Positions 50,282 to 58,413 of a DNA stretch of 64,000 bases are shown one piece after another; the first letter of the stretch is position 1, and each line of letters begins with the position of its first letter. Location: positions 21,599-85,598 of the forward strand of contig DDET01000003.1 in assembly GCA_002336915.1 (NCBI GenBank), given 5' to 3'. The translations under genes and the position numbers were made by a program. The notes beneath the pieces are model-generated. The model was not told where the DNA came from, ran no database searches, and saw only the letters and a list, made by a program, of their open reading frames with translations. This stretch comes from Bacteroidetes bacterium UBA1947 (GTDB lineage Bacteria; Bacteroidota; Bacteroidia; Chitinophagales; Chitinophagaceae).

Positions 50282-50650
50282 ATGAAAGGCCCCCTTGTAT
50301 TTCTACTCCTTTTATTATCCCTTGCAATTGCCTCGTGGCAGTTTGCATGCAAAATACGTAGGGTAACTGATCCAATAGACCTCGCGGAAAAGGGCGTACA
50401 TGGCCTGGAAGATATAGTGCCGGCAGGAGCTAAGATCTCTTATTACAGTGTAAACGTGCCTTTTCAACATCCATTTTGGTTGCGGTATTCGCTTGCTCCC
50501 CGCCACTTGTCTTTAGATGAAAACAGACCTTATGACACAGCCCTGGTCGTATCGACTGGCATACCCGACAGCTTCCTTGCGAACAGGCAAATAATATGGC
50601 AGAATGTGGATAGCCAGTATCATTACTTCTTAACCTGCAGTAAACATTAA
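50282..50650 (+). CDS. Small membrane-anchored protein, unknown function
   Basis: 122 residues from ATG at 50282 (MKGPLVFLLLLLSLAIASWQ); a TTG 18 bases earlier is in frame but unneeded. One N-terminal hydrophobic helix, then a soluble part (DIVPAGAKISYYSVNVPFQH, RYSLAPRHLSLDENRPYDTA) facing the periplasm. It overlaps the next gene by one base (TAATG), so it is coupled to the GT-C-like protein and may be its partner. No family recognised. Confidence 0.65.
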   Translation: MKGPLVFLLLLLSLAIASWQFACKIRRVTDPIDLAEKGVHGLEDIVPAGAKISYYSVNVPFQHPFWLRYSLAPRHLSLDENRPYDTALVVSTGIPDSFLANRQIIWQNVDSQYHYFLTCSKH

Positions 50651-51861
50651 TGGGAAAGGCCAGCAAATACATATTGTTCGCGGGGCTTTGCATAGGCAGC
50701 ACAAGCATCTTCTATTTCCTTTCGCTGCTGATACACCTGCCCTTCGTGGTGACCGCCGGGTTAGCTTTGTTGGCTACCATTTTTATCTTCCGCTGGCTAC
50801 CGGGGGCAAATCACGATACAGATAAGACCTCGTCCTGGGTATATGCAATACTGGCCCTGGCTTTGTACTTTATCACTGACAAAGCAAATACAGTTGCCTT
50901 AAAGTACGGCGACTGGGATGCCTGGGCCATATGGAACTTTCATGCATCATTCCTTGCCAGCCCTGCCAACTGGAAAAATATGCTGCTGGAAGACACGGGG
51001 CATCCTGATTACCCGCTTTGCCTGCCGGCCATGCTGGCTTTTCTACGCCGTTTATTTGCGGGAAATTTTTCGCCTGTTATCTCTTTTGCATTCAGCTTCT
51101 TTATTACATTATGCATACCTGTACTTGTGTATGTGGAACAGTATAAAAAGAACATTGTAGTTGCCGCGGTGGCGTTGTTGCTTTTTGCTACAGATGATTT
51201 TTACATAATACGCGGCGTTTCACAGTATGCTGACACTTTGCTGGCATTCTTCTTCCTTACCGCCTTCATTTGCATCAATCATGTGGCGGATAACAGGAAA
51301 TATTTGACACTCACTGCTGCCCTACTGGGCTGCTGTATATGGACAAAGAACGAGGGCGTAGTACTGGCGGGGCTATTTGCATTGTTCTATGCCGGCACTT
51401 TATTTTCAAGAACTAATATTAAGCGCAGTTTAACTGGCATTGCCCTACCGCTAATTGCCTTTCTTGTTTTTAAGATATTTTTTGCGCCGGCGAATGATAT
51501 GGTAGCCGGGCAAAGCCACACTACCCTCTCCTACTTACTGACCGGCAGCCGGTATACAATGGTGTGGGATTCCTTAACAGCCAACCTGGATAAGAACTTC
51601 CGGTACCTGAGAACGGGTTTTTACCTGTACATGATCATTTGCATTATTGAGAAGAAATGGCCCACAAGGCAAATGCTCCTGGTATTGACTTGTTTATTTG
51701 TTTACTTCTTTATTTACATCATTACTCCACGCGACCTTAACTGGCAGCTAATTACTTCGCAGGACAGGCTAATGCACCAGTTGATGCCCGCTATGGTGTA
51801 TGTGATAACCTCAAAATTATCAGAGATACAGTTCTTACTGCCCCAAAAGAAAGCGCTTTAA
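50650..51861 (+). CDS. Polytopic membrane protein, GT-C glycosyltransferase-like
   Basis: 403 residues with about ten hydrophobic helices. The first periplasmic loop carries KYGDWDAWAIWNFHASFLAS, an acidic motif of the GT-C type, and TGHPDYPLCLPAMLAFLRR, similar to other Bacteroidota proteins annotated as RgtA-D-like glycosyltransferases. Likely moves a sugar from a polyprenyl phosphate to an envelope acceptor. Start ATG overlaps the stop of the small membrane gene by one base; the 3' end overlaps the convergent sirtuin gene by 27 bases, an unusually long tail-to-tail overlap. Confidence 0.7.
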   Translation: MGKASKYILFAGLCIGSTSIFYFLSLLIHLPFVVTAGLALLATIFIFRWLPGANHDTDKTSSWVYAILALALYFITDKANTVALKYGDWDAWAIWNFHASFLASPANWKNMLLEDTGHPDYPLCLPAMLAFLRRLFAGNFSPVISFAFSFFITLCIPVLVYVEQYKKNIVVAAVALLLFATDDFYIIRGVSQYADTLLAFFFLTAFICINHVADNRKYLTLTAALLGCCIWTKNEGVVLAGLFALFYAGTLFSRTNIKRSLTGIALPLIAFLVFKIFFAPANDMVAGQSHTTLSYLLTGSRYTMVWDSLTANLDKNFRYLRTGFYLYMIICIIEKKWPTRQMLLVLTCLFVYFFIYIITPRDLNWQLITSQDRLMHQLMPAMVYVITSKLSEIQFLLPQKKAL

Positions 51862-52518
51862 TTCTGCTATTCCTTCGGTTGCGGGCTGCTCGATGGTTAT
51901 CACGTTGCTATAATGCTCTACTGAAGGGATGCGCCTGTCTATTACATATTTCGGCACCTCGTTGCGTACGTAATTTATCAGTCCCGCAGCAGGATAAACA
52001 GCCAGCGATGTTCCGATAAGCACAAACACATCGGCCTGGTACATGAGCGGTACGGCGTGCCCTATCAGGGGCACTGCTTCCTCGAACCATACTATGGCTG
52101 GCCGCAGCTGTGCGCCATCAGCTGCTGTGTCGCCCAGTTCTATATCGCCGGTTATTGGGTAAATTAGTTCCTCATTGTGCTCGCTGCGCATCTTGAGTAT
52201 TTCGCCATGCAGGTGCAGCACTTTTGTTGAGCCGGCACGCTCGTGCAGGTCATCTATGTTTTGGGTAACAATGTGTACATCGTAGCGCTCCTCAAGCGCG
52301 GCAAGGCCGAGGTGCGCAGCATTGGGTTGTGCTTCCATTACCTCCCTGCGGCGCATGTTGTAAAAGTCCAGCACCAATTGCGGGTCTTTGCGCCATGCAC
52401 GTGGGGTGGCAACATCTTCTATATTGTATCCTTCCCAGAGGCCATCGCTGTCCCTGAATGTTTTCAGACCGCTTTCGGCGCTTATACCCGCACCTGTAAG
52501 TACAACCAGTTTTTTCAT
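51835..52518 (-). CDS. cobB: SIR2-family NAD-dependent protein deacylase
   Basis: 227 residues. NAD-binding GAGISAESGLKTFRD at 9-23, TQNIDDLHERAG, catalytic His104 in HLHGEI, and GTSLAVYPAAGLI. Tyr53 and Arg56 (FYNMRR) are the YxxR pair that favours removal of succinyl and malonyl groups, as in SIRT5. The four zinc-binding cysteines of the small domain are absent (MRSEHNEELIYPITGDIELG stands in that place), so it is of the zinc-free form. Cytoplasmic. It overlaps the upstream DUF4184 gene by 4 bases (ATGA-type coupling). Confidence 0.92.
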   Translation of the reverse strand: MKKLVVLTGAGISAESGLKTFRDSDGLWEGYNIEDVATPRAWRKDPQLVLDFYNMRRREVMEAQPNAAHLGLAALEERYDVHIVTQNIDDLHERAGSTKVLHLHGEILKMRSEHNEELIYPITGDIELGDTAADGAQLRPAIVWFEEAVPLIGHAVPLMYQADVFVLIGTSLAVYPAAGLINYVRNEVPKYVIDRRIPSVEHYSNVITIEQPATEGIAELKRFLLGQ

Positions 52519-53279
52519 TTGCCGGTATTTGATGTCTGTGTTTGTTTTGCGCGTTTTTTATCACGCACGATGAATGGAGCGAGTACCATTGCTATCATGC
52601 CGCCTGATATGGGCGGGATAATGTAATTCTGGTACGCACTTTTGTCAATACTAAAGGCAAGTTTAGCTGCCGCTACAGTTAATGTAATAAGTGTAACAAC
52701 CACCCAATATCTAAAACTGATATTGGCCTTTTTCATTTTTTTGTCAACAGGCAGCTTGCGTATGGCATAAAAAATAAAGAGTAAGCCAATAACGGTGCTG
52801 CTGTGCTGTAATATATTGTAGACCGGCACCGTTTCGCCAAACAGGTTCACGGGTTTTAGGAGAAAAGGCATTGCATCATCAAATGGCTTGTAGTAATGTG
52901 TACATCCGTCCCATAAGAGATGGGAGAATGCCCCGACCAGGATAGAAATGATAATTATGAACCACTGTTTGCGGAATGTTTGCAACCAGTTTATTTTTTT
53001 ATATCCCGTCAGGTACTTTTTGAGAAACAGGGGCAGGTTGTCGATCAATGCGTCGCGGGCTGTAAGATGAAAAAGGAAAGCAAGAGCCAGGCCAACGGGC
53101 AAGTCGAAATAGAACAGGCCTGCCGGCGTATGGCTGTACTCGCTCTTCACCGTCATACGCATGAAGTACTCGAAATCGGGCGTGACGCTGCCCACTACCA
53201 AGCCTGTGAGCGAATACCATCGCCGTGGCAGGTAAGTAAGCGGCAAAACGGCAGCAGGGTGAGCGAATGTGAATGGCAT
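52515..53279 (-). CDS. DUF4184 family membrane protein
   Basis: 254 residues with about five hydrophobic helices. The N-terminus MPFTFAHPAAVLPL, then GLVVGSVTPDFEYFM and HLLWDGCTHYYKPFDD, match DUF4184 proteins, which have scattered conserved His and Asp residues (as in membrane metal-dependent hydrolases). Function unproven; membrane-bound phospholipid or metal roles have been guessed. Coupled to the sirtuin gene by a 4-base overlap. Confidence 0.85.
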   Translation of the reverse strand: MPFTFAHPAAVLPLTYLPRRWYSLTGLVVGSVTPDFEYFMRMTVKSEYSHTPAGLFYFDLPVGLALAFLFHLTARDALIDNLPLFLKKYLTGYKKINWLQTFRKQWFIIIISILVGAFSHLLWDGCTHYYKPFDDAMPFLLKPVNLFGETVPVYNILQHSSTVIGLLFIFYAIRKLPVDKKMKKANISFRYWVVVTLITLTVAAAKLAFSIDKSAYQNYIIPPISGGMIAMVLAPFIVRDKKRAKQTQTSNTGK

Positions 53280-53378
53280 CTGGGTGTAAAAATAGCTGAT
53301 AAGTTGATAGGTTTTCCACTCGAGGTTATATCCCCTACCCGCTTAGGCCCGGCAAAAGCCATTCGCTCAAAGGGGAAT

Positions 53379-54500
53379 TTACATCAGGGTTTTATTATAG
53401 GCAATATCTGTTACCTCCCATTTATAGTATTCGAAGTCGCCCGAGTTTAGCTTCCAGGTCACCACCCCCCTTACAGGTATACGTATGCCGTCCATTTCCT
53501 TCCATTCATTAGCGGGTATGTACCAGTCTTCCAATGAGAGATGGCCTTTGTTGTCCATATAGCGTTTTGCGCTGAAGCTCAGGAAATCGCCGTCGTGGCT
53601 GAATTTATAATTGCCGGACACTGTAAGGCCTTTGTAAGTCATTGTCGCTTTAGCCTCCGTGCTATCCAGCGACTCCCACTTGACATAGGGGCTTAATGCC
53701 GCAGATGGGAACCAACACATTTCGGCAAGGAAGCGGAGCATTGATCCCTGGTCAATTTGAGCACCGGAGGCATTTACCATGGGTATTAAGCCCATGGCCT
53801 TTATCAGCATATTGCCTTTACCATTCACATATTTATCCCTACCGGCAAGTGTTATGCCAGGCATCACATGCACTTTAGCATTCCATACAAAAGCAGGATC
53901 ATCGGTAGTGAAATATTGCTCGGCCTCTGTGGGCATCCAGGTACCTGATGGCTCTGTGCACATCGCGCCTTTCTGCTTCAGATGGACGGTATGTGCAGCT
54001 TCCTTACCTACTACGCCTGAATGCAGTAACCATTTTTGCACCGGTGCGGGCAGGCGGACTGTCATATCTTTACTTATGGGCGTGTGATCAGTGATCGTGT
54101 TATGTACCATTATCTCGCCTACTTCCTGCCCCGCCATCTTGTTGAAGCACCATGTGGCGCAGGATACGATAAGCACGGGTAGGATGAGCACATTGGCGAT
54201 AGTGCCCCATTTTGCTTCTTTCCAGTATATAATGATGAGCACCTGCGATAAGATAAGTGCTGCCGTCGCCAGCATCCACCACCATGGCTTGAGCATTAGC
54301 ACGGCCATACCCGATATAAGGAAGGTGAGACCTGCGCCCAACCATAATATGCCCGTGGTGCGGTACCTGTTTTCCGGAACGGGCAGTCGTAGTTTGCCTG
54401 TTACGGTGCCTGCGCCCGCTATGTTGAAGCTCTTCACAAAACCAGTCAAATGAATGAGGCCATGTAGTAAGATGAAGATGATGAGCAATGTTTGTGCCAT
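53379..54500 (-). CDS. DUF6544-like membrane protein
   Basis: About 373 residues from ATG at 54500 (MAQTLLIIFILLHGLIHLTG); an earlier in-frame ATG is less likely. Four helices occupy the first 130 residues, followed by a soluble domain with RLPAPVQKWLLHSGVVG, PSGTWMPTEAEQYFTTDDP, MPGITLAGRDKYVNGKG and CWFPSAALSPYVKWES, which I recall from DUF6544/DUF6920 proteins. Function unknown. Single gene; 99 bases separate its end from the DUF4184 start. Confidence 0.75.
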   Translation of the reverse strand: MAQTLLIIFILLHGLIHLTGFVKSFNIAGAGTVTGKLRLPVPENRYRTTGILWLGAGLTFLISGMAVLMLKPWWWMLATAALILSQVLIIIYWKEAKWGTIANVLILPVLIVSCATWCFNKMAGQEVGEIMVHNTITDHTPISKDMTVRLPAPVQKWLLHSGVVGKEAAHTVHLKQKGAMCTEPSGTWMPTEAEQYFTTDDPAFVWNAKVHVMPGITLAGRDKYVNGKGNMLIKAMGLIPMVNASGAQIDQGSMLRFLAEMCWFPSAALSPYVKWESLDSTEAKATMTYKGLTVSGNYKFSHDGDFLSFSAKRYMDNKGHLSLEDWYIPANEWKEMDGIRIPVRGVVTWKLNSGDFEYYKWEVTDIAYNKTLM

Positions 54501-54605
54501 AGTGTTTGATTTCAGGGGCAAATCTAGACCTACAGGGGGGATGGCCGTATGCTCCGGGTCAGTGGTTATTATGATCTAGGTCATGCGAGGGAGGCACGTG
54601 GCTTA

Positions 54606-54684
54606 ATGACTATGTATTGACTATGCTTCGACTACAGTTTCACCACAAAGGATTGACTATGGATTGACTATGTTTTGAGTATGT
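54606..54684. repeat. Cluster of short direct repeats (TTGACTATG)
   Basis: ATGACTATG at 54606, ATTGACTATG at 54616, 54652 and 54663, and a degenerate TTTTGAGTATG at 54674. The copies at 54606/54616 and 54652/54663 are spaced 10-11 bases, like a decayed microsatellite or helical-turn operator. It lies in the 54501-55181 gap, which has no gene I can support. Confidence 0.55.
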
Positions 54685-54734
54685 GGGAACCCGGTGTCGG
54701 GAATTAAACGCGGTGTATGATATTATACCAAATG

Positions 54735-54898
54735 ATTATTTCCCGTTTTCGGGTGGGAAATAGTTATTTCCTGTTTTTTTATGACAATTGCTTGAAAGGC
54801 TTACCGGTATTGCCATATGCGTAGAAATAATTATTTCCCGTTATTACCTATTTGTTCCTTTTTAAGGTAACGGGGGAAAAGTTCTGGTTATTTCCTAT
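54735..54898. repeat. Four copies of TTATTTCCYRTT in the CsgG-like gene upstream region
   Basis: Motif starts at about 54736, 54764, 54831 and 54888, all in one orientation; the first is followed by its inverted form (GGGAAATA at 54755-54762), making a hairpin. The array lies about 290-440 bases before the CsgG-like gene. Function unproven. Confidence 0.5.
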
Positions 54899-55131
54899 TC
54901 TGCCGAATGACCTCCTGTTGGAAACAAATCATCAGCAAAAGAACATATCCGCGCAGGTCCTTCGCCCTTGCCGATGATGACAGCGTTTACAATAAACAAA
55001 GAACTTATGCTTAAACTCAGATTTTCAGCAAGCTTGCAAGTTACGAAATGGGAAGGGCGTGTTCCAAAAGTGTGGATAAAATGAATAAAAACATAAGTGC
55101 ATTTTGTATTAGAAAGGAGAGACGGCAGGGA

Positions 55132-55161
55132 TTTGACGATTACAAAAAAAATGATACTTTG
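55132..55161 (+). promoter_or_regulatory. Promoter of the CsgG-like gene
   Basis: TTTG at 55132-55135 and TACTTTG at 55155-55161, one base short of the TAnnTTTG spacing, 20 bases before the ATG at 55182. Confidence 0.45.
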
Positions 55162-55181
55162 GCATTAGAAAACAATTCATT

Positions 55182-56117
55182 ATGAAAAAATTGATACCTA
55201 TTCTATTAGCATTATTCTATTCCCTCAACATCCAGGCACAAACCGAAGGAAAGATAATTGTGGGTATTGTGCCTATGCGCTATCACCAGGCAGCGCATAA
55301 AGCGCAGGCTGCACAACTAAATGACCTGGTAATGCGGGCTTTTTCTGAGAACAAGCGGCTTACACTACTGGACAGAGGCAGTGTTGCGCAGATACAAAAA
55401 GAGCTTGATCTGCAAAAGAACATTGAATATACGGACGGTATTACGGTTCAACAGAACAAAGCATATGGAGCTGAAGTACTGGTGATAGGTACGTTGACAA
55501 ACATCGACGTACAAAAAAACACTGTTGATGCCTCTAAAATAATGAAGAAGATAGGGCTGGCAGACACCACCAAATCGGTTACTTATAAATGCGAATTAAG
55601 CTTTACTATGCAGGCCTTTGATATGGAAACGGGCAAAATGATAGACAATAAGGTCGTGAACATGTCGTCGCAGGACGGATCATCGATGTCGTTTGACGTA
55701 TACAAAAAAGAAGGCGACCCTATGAAAAATGCCATCAGGGCGAACCAGGCAAAAATACTGGAAGCAATCAAAGTGTGGGTAAACAGCATGTACCCCCCGG
55801 TGCTGCAAATAGTTAAGATAGAAGAAAAAACAAAAAAGGGGCTCCCTAAGAAAATAACAATAACCAGTGAAGAAAAAATAATCCTGAAAGTGGGAGACAT
55901 CGTATCTGTAAATGAAATCACAGAATCTGAATTTCAGGGGCGCCATAAGAGGCGGGTGGTTGAGATCGCATCGCTATCTGTAGCAGAGCTACAGGGTGAT
56001 TTTTTTCTTTGCGATGTGGAAACAGGACAGGATGTACTGGAGGAAAAAATGTCAAAATCCGTTCTCCAGCTATTGGTATCGGATAAAAAAAGACCATGGT
56101 ATAAGCCTAAGCTTTAG
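55182..56117 (+). CDS. CsgG/LpoB-like secreted protein
   Basis: 311 residues with a signal peptide (MKKLIPILLALFYSLNIQAQ), no lipobox. The following 150 residues read like the CsgG/LpoB fold: IIVGIVPMRYHQAA, LNDLVMRAFSENKRLTLLDR (helix then strand), IQKELDLQKNIEYTDG and YGAEVLVIGTLTNIDV, then a beta-rich C-terminal part from about residue 205. Proteins of this kind can act as outer-membrane or periplasmic regulators or nucleators rather than curli pores. Its 3' end faces the 3' end of the caspase-like gene with 16 bases between, and they may form one locus. Confidence 0.72.
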   Translation: MKKLIPILLALFYSLNIQAQTEGKIIVGIVPMRYHQAAHKAQAAQLNDLVMRAFSENKRLTLLDRGSVAQIQKELDLQKNIEYTDGITVQQNKAYGAEVLVIGTLTNIDVQKNTVDASKIMKKIGLADTTKSVTYKCELSFTMQAFDMETGKMIDNKVVNMSSQDGSSMSFDVYKKEGDPMKNAIRANQAKILEAIKVWVNSMYPPVLQIVKIEEKTKKGLPKKITITSEEKIILKVGDIVSVNEITESEFQGRHKRRVVEIASLSVAELQGDFFLCDVETGQDVLEEKMSKSVLQLLVSDKKRPWYKPKL

Positions 56118-56133
56118 CCGGGGCAAATACCTG

Positions 56134-57477
56134 CTAATTTCTTTCAGCTATTTTTTTCGCAAGTTCATCGCCCCCGGTTTTCAGAGCCCTGCCTGTAAGT
56201 ATACCATAGTCGGTAGTACGAAAATAACCGCTTGGGCAAGCTTTATAAAAGATGGTGTTATTACCTGAAACAGTTGCGGCATTTAATGTTACGGTAAGCG
56301 AATAAGTATCCTGCTGTATATTCTTTGCAAAATCCACCTCCACATACACATTGGCACCCGAGGCCTTCAAAAGCTGTGTTTTTGCATCAACTTTATTGCC
56401 CGGCTTCAACGAGGGAAGGCTAACGGTTTTAATGCCTTTAGACTCGAGTAATTCCTGAACTTTTGACAAGCCGAGCCGTACATCCTGATCATCGAGCATT
56501 GCCTGCAGATTTTTCCCGCCTGATTCTTTGGGTATTACAACCACGAGGACCGGGCCTGCTACTGCTGTATTACCGTTACCGTTATTTGCAGCAGGAGGCA
56601 ATATCTTAGCATTGGGATTGGGCAGCGGCTGCAAAATAAAGTCGCCGGCAGGATCGGGCTCCATTCCAAAATTATCAAAGACGGGAGTGGGGTTGGTCAT
56701 CTTACACATCGTATTGCATAACTCAGTAAAAAGAATAGCCTGCCCGTTCATATAATGATCGTCCATGAGTTTCAGCAACCGGTCAACAAATGGGGAATGC
56801 TTATCGGGTGCGCCATCGTTGACTTGCTCTTTGCCACCTGAGGCCACATATTTCCTTGACACAAAAGCATTTCTGCGCTCTATTATCTGTGCTTCTGTCT
56901 TATCGGCGTACATGTTGGCATTGTCCCCACGTTTCCTTTTAAACGACTCATTGAAGGTGCCGCCATAACATACATCCAACATCACCATAATATGCTTAGC
57001 GGGTATGTTATCGATCATTGTATCAAGGTCGGTATAGTAAATGTACTGGCCAGACTTTTCCGGCCCGCTGTTGGTAGCGTCAGCAGGTATTATATAGCCA
57101 CCATAAGCATCGGAATGCTTGCCGTGGCCTGCAATAAATACAAACAGGTTGGTATTATACGCAGCATTGCCTTCGGCTACCTCCTGCTGCAAATGCTTAA
57201 TAGCGGCTATGATATTGTCTTTCGACTTATCGATCAAGGTAGTGGCTTCAAAACCGTATTTTTTTTCCAGAGTTTCCTTAACCGAGCGGGCATCAAACAC
57301 GGGGTTGTTAAGATTGCCTACGGACTTATCGGAATAATGATCGGTACCGATGATCAAGGCCCTGTTCTTATAAGGCTTAGTATCCTTTTTGGTGATAGAC
57401 ATGTTCATTTGCCCAAAGGCAGCCGAAGAGGCCAGGGCGAAAAGAAACAATAAGACATACCTGATATTGAACTGCAT
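56134..57477 (-). CDS. Secreted caspase-family (C14) protease
   Basis: 447 residues with a signal peptide (about 1-22, FLFALASSAAFGQ). The caspase core is at 36-260: RALIIGTDHYSD, NNPVFDARSVKETLEKKYG, the catalytic His118 in FIAGHGKHSD and Cys170 in MLDVCYGGTF. The His-Cys pair and flanking segments are as in bacterial metacaspase-like enzymes, specificity Arg/Lys likely. A Pro/Asn-rich linker (about 275-305) leads to a second, beta-alpha domain (about 305-447) with no named family (VVVIPKESGGKNLQ, YVEVDFAKNIQQDTYSLTV). Being exported, it is not a classical cytoplasmic cell-death caspase. Last gene of the CHASE2 operon, 28 bases after the middle gene. Confidence 0.87.
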   Translation of the reverse strand: MQFNIRYVLLFLFALASSAAFGQMNMSITKKDTKPYKNRALIIGTDHYSDKSVGNLNNPVFDARSVKETLEKKYGFEATTLIDKSKDNIIAAIKHLQQEVAEGNAAYNTNLFVFIAGHGKHSDAYGGYIIPADATNSGPEKSGQYIYYTDLDTMIDNIPAKHIMVMLDVCYGGTFNESFKRKRGDNANMYADKTEAQIIERRNAFVSRKYVASGGKEQVNDGAPDKHSPFVDRLLKLMDDHYMNGQAILFTELCNTMCKMTNPTPVFDNFGMEPDPAGDFILQPLPNPNAKILPPAANNGNGNTAVAGPVLVVVIPKESGGKNLQAMLDDQDVRLGLSKVQELLESKGIKTVSLPSLKPGNKVDAKTQLLKASGANVYVEVDFAKNIQQDTYSLTVTLNAATVSGNNTIFYKACPSGYFRTTDYGILTGRALKTGGDELAKKIAERN

Positions 57478-57505
57478 AAATACTTAAAATAGGTAGAACG
57501 AATTA

Positions 57506-58408
57506 TTATTTTTGAGGTTGGTTCATTGCAATCACTTTCTGCATAAAATCGCTACGCCCTTTTTTTATCATTTCGGACTCAGGATATTGTTTCACCGCAT
57601 TTTCGTAGGTAATATATTCCATCGTGTACATTTTAAAATGTTCGTAGCAAAGAGCCAACAACATCTGGTAAGTATGCTCGTCGACACCGGGCTTCGATCT
57701 TTCCAGCGCAGCAAGCGCCTTTCTTAGTTCTGCTTCAGTTTCTTTTGAAGCTACGGTGAACTTTGTAAAATAGCCCTCTTCGTTTTGATCGCCGGAGGGG
57801 TTTACCGTCCAGTAATACGATCTGCCTTCCGTAAACTTATCCATGGGCCTGCAGGCAGTGGCAACCGAAGCCCGCAATGCGGTATCTGTGAGCTTTTCCT
57901 TCTTGCATAGCCAGTTGTCTTTATGGCTTTCATCGGTTATAAATAAGTCAAATGTTGCCCTGCCATCCCTGCGCCATATGAAATCGCAGTCGCTTTTCAG
58001 CAGTACTTCGTTACTGGCGGGGAAGAGCATGAGGTAAGCGCCTCGTTTGTACACTGTTGATGTTATATCCTCATGCGGCATTACCCAACTGTATAGTGCA
58101 TCGCACATTTTCGCAAAAAAGCTATCCCCTTCTTTAAAGTAAAGTTCATTTACTTGTTTTATTACAGTTGCGGTATTTTTTGAGATGCATGATGAAGCAC
58201 TATTTTTCAGCAACACCAGGGAGCCGCCAGGTTCTACTTTAATTGAAGTATTCGGGTAAACTTGTTGTCCGAATTTAAGGGGTTGCCATGAGTTCGAAGG
58301 TGTCATGTACCTGGCATTAATAGCCTCGCCTACTGTGATCTTATCCTGGCAGGCGCCATTATACACATTGAAAACAAAAAAGAAAACCATGCATAGAAAT
58401 ATCCTCAT
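57506..58408 (-). CDS. FecR/DUF928-like secreted protein
   Basis: 300 residues from ATG at 58408, giving a signal peptide (MRIFLCMVFFFVFNVYNGA); ATG at 58432 would overlap the upstream gene. The N-terminal part looks FecR-like (PLKFGQQVYPNTSIKVEPGG, a ligand- or signal-receiving beta fold). The middle has the tryptophan-bearing strands of DUF928-like proteins (DCDFIWRRDGRATFDLFIT and GRSYYWTVNPSG). The C-terminal 80 residues are helical, TPR-like (YQMLLALCYEHFKMYTMEYI). The combination FecR plus DUF928-like, beside CHASE2, is one I recall mainly from Cyanobacteria. Five bases separate it from the CHASE2 stop. Confidence 0.6.
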   Translation of the reverse strand: MRIFLCMVFFFVFNVYNGACQDKITVGEAINARYMTPSNSWQPLKFGQQVYPNTSIKVEPGGSLVLLKNSASSCISKNTATVIKQVNELYFKEGDSFFAKMCDALYSWVMPHEDITSTVYKRGAYLMLFPASNEVLLKSDCDFIWRRDGRATFDLFITDESHKDNWLCKKEKLTDTALRASVATACRPMDKFTEGRSYYWTVNPSGDQNEEGYFTKFTVASKETEAELRKALAALERSKPGVDEHTYQMLLALCYEHFKMYTMEYITYENAVKQYPESEMIKKGRSDFMQKVIAMNQPQK

Positions 58409-58413
58409 AGTGA

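Noticed and set aside
56134..57477. Cytoplasmic death effector of a defence system (caspase with gasdermin)
   Set aside because: The protein has a signal peptide and no gasdermin-like or nucleotide-sensing gene is adjacent.
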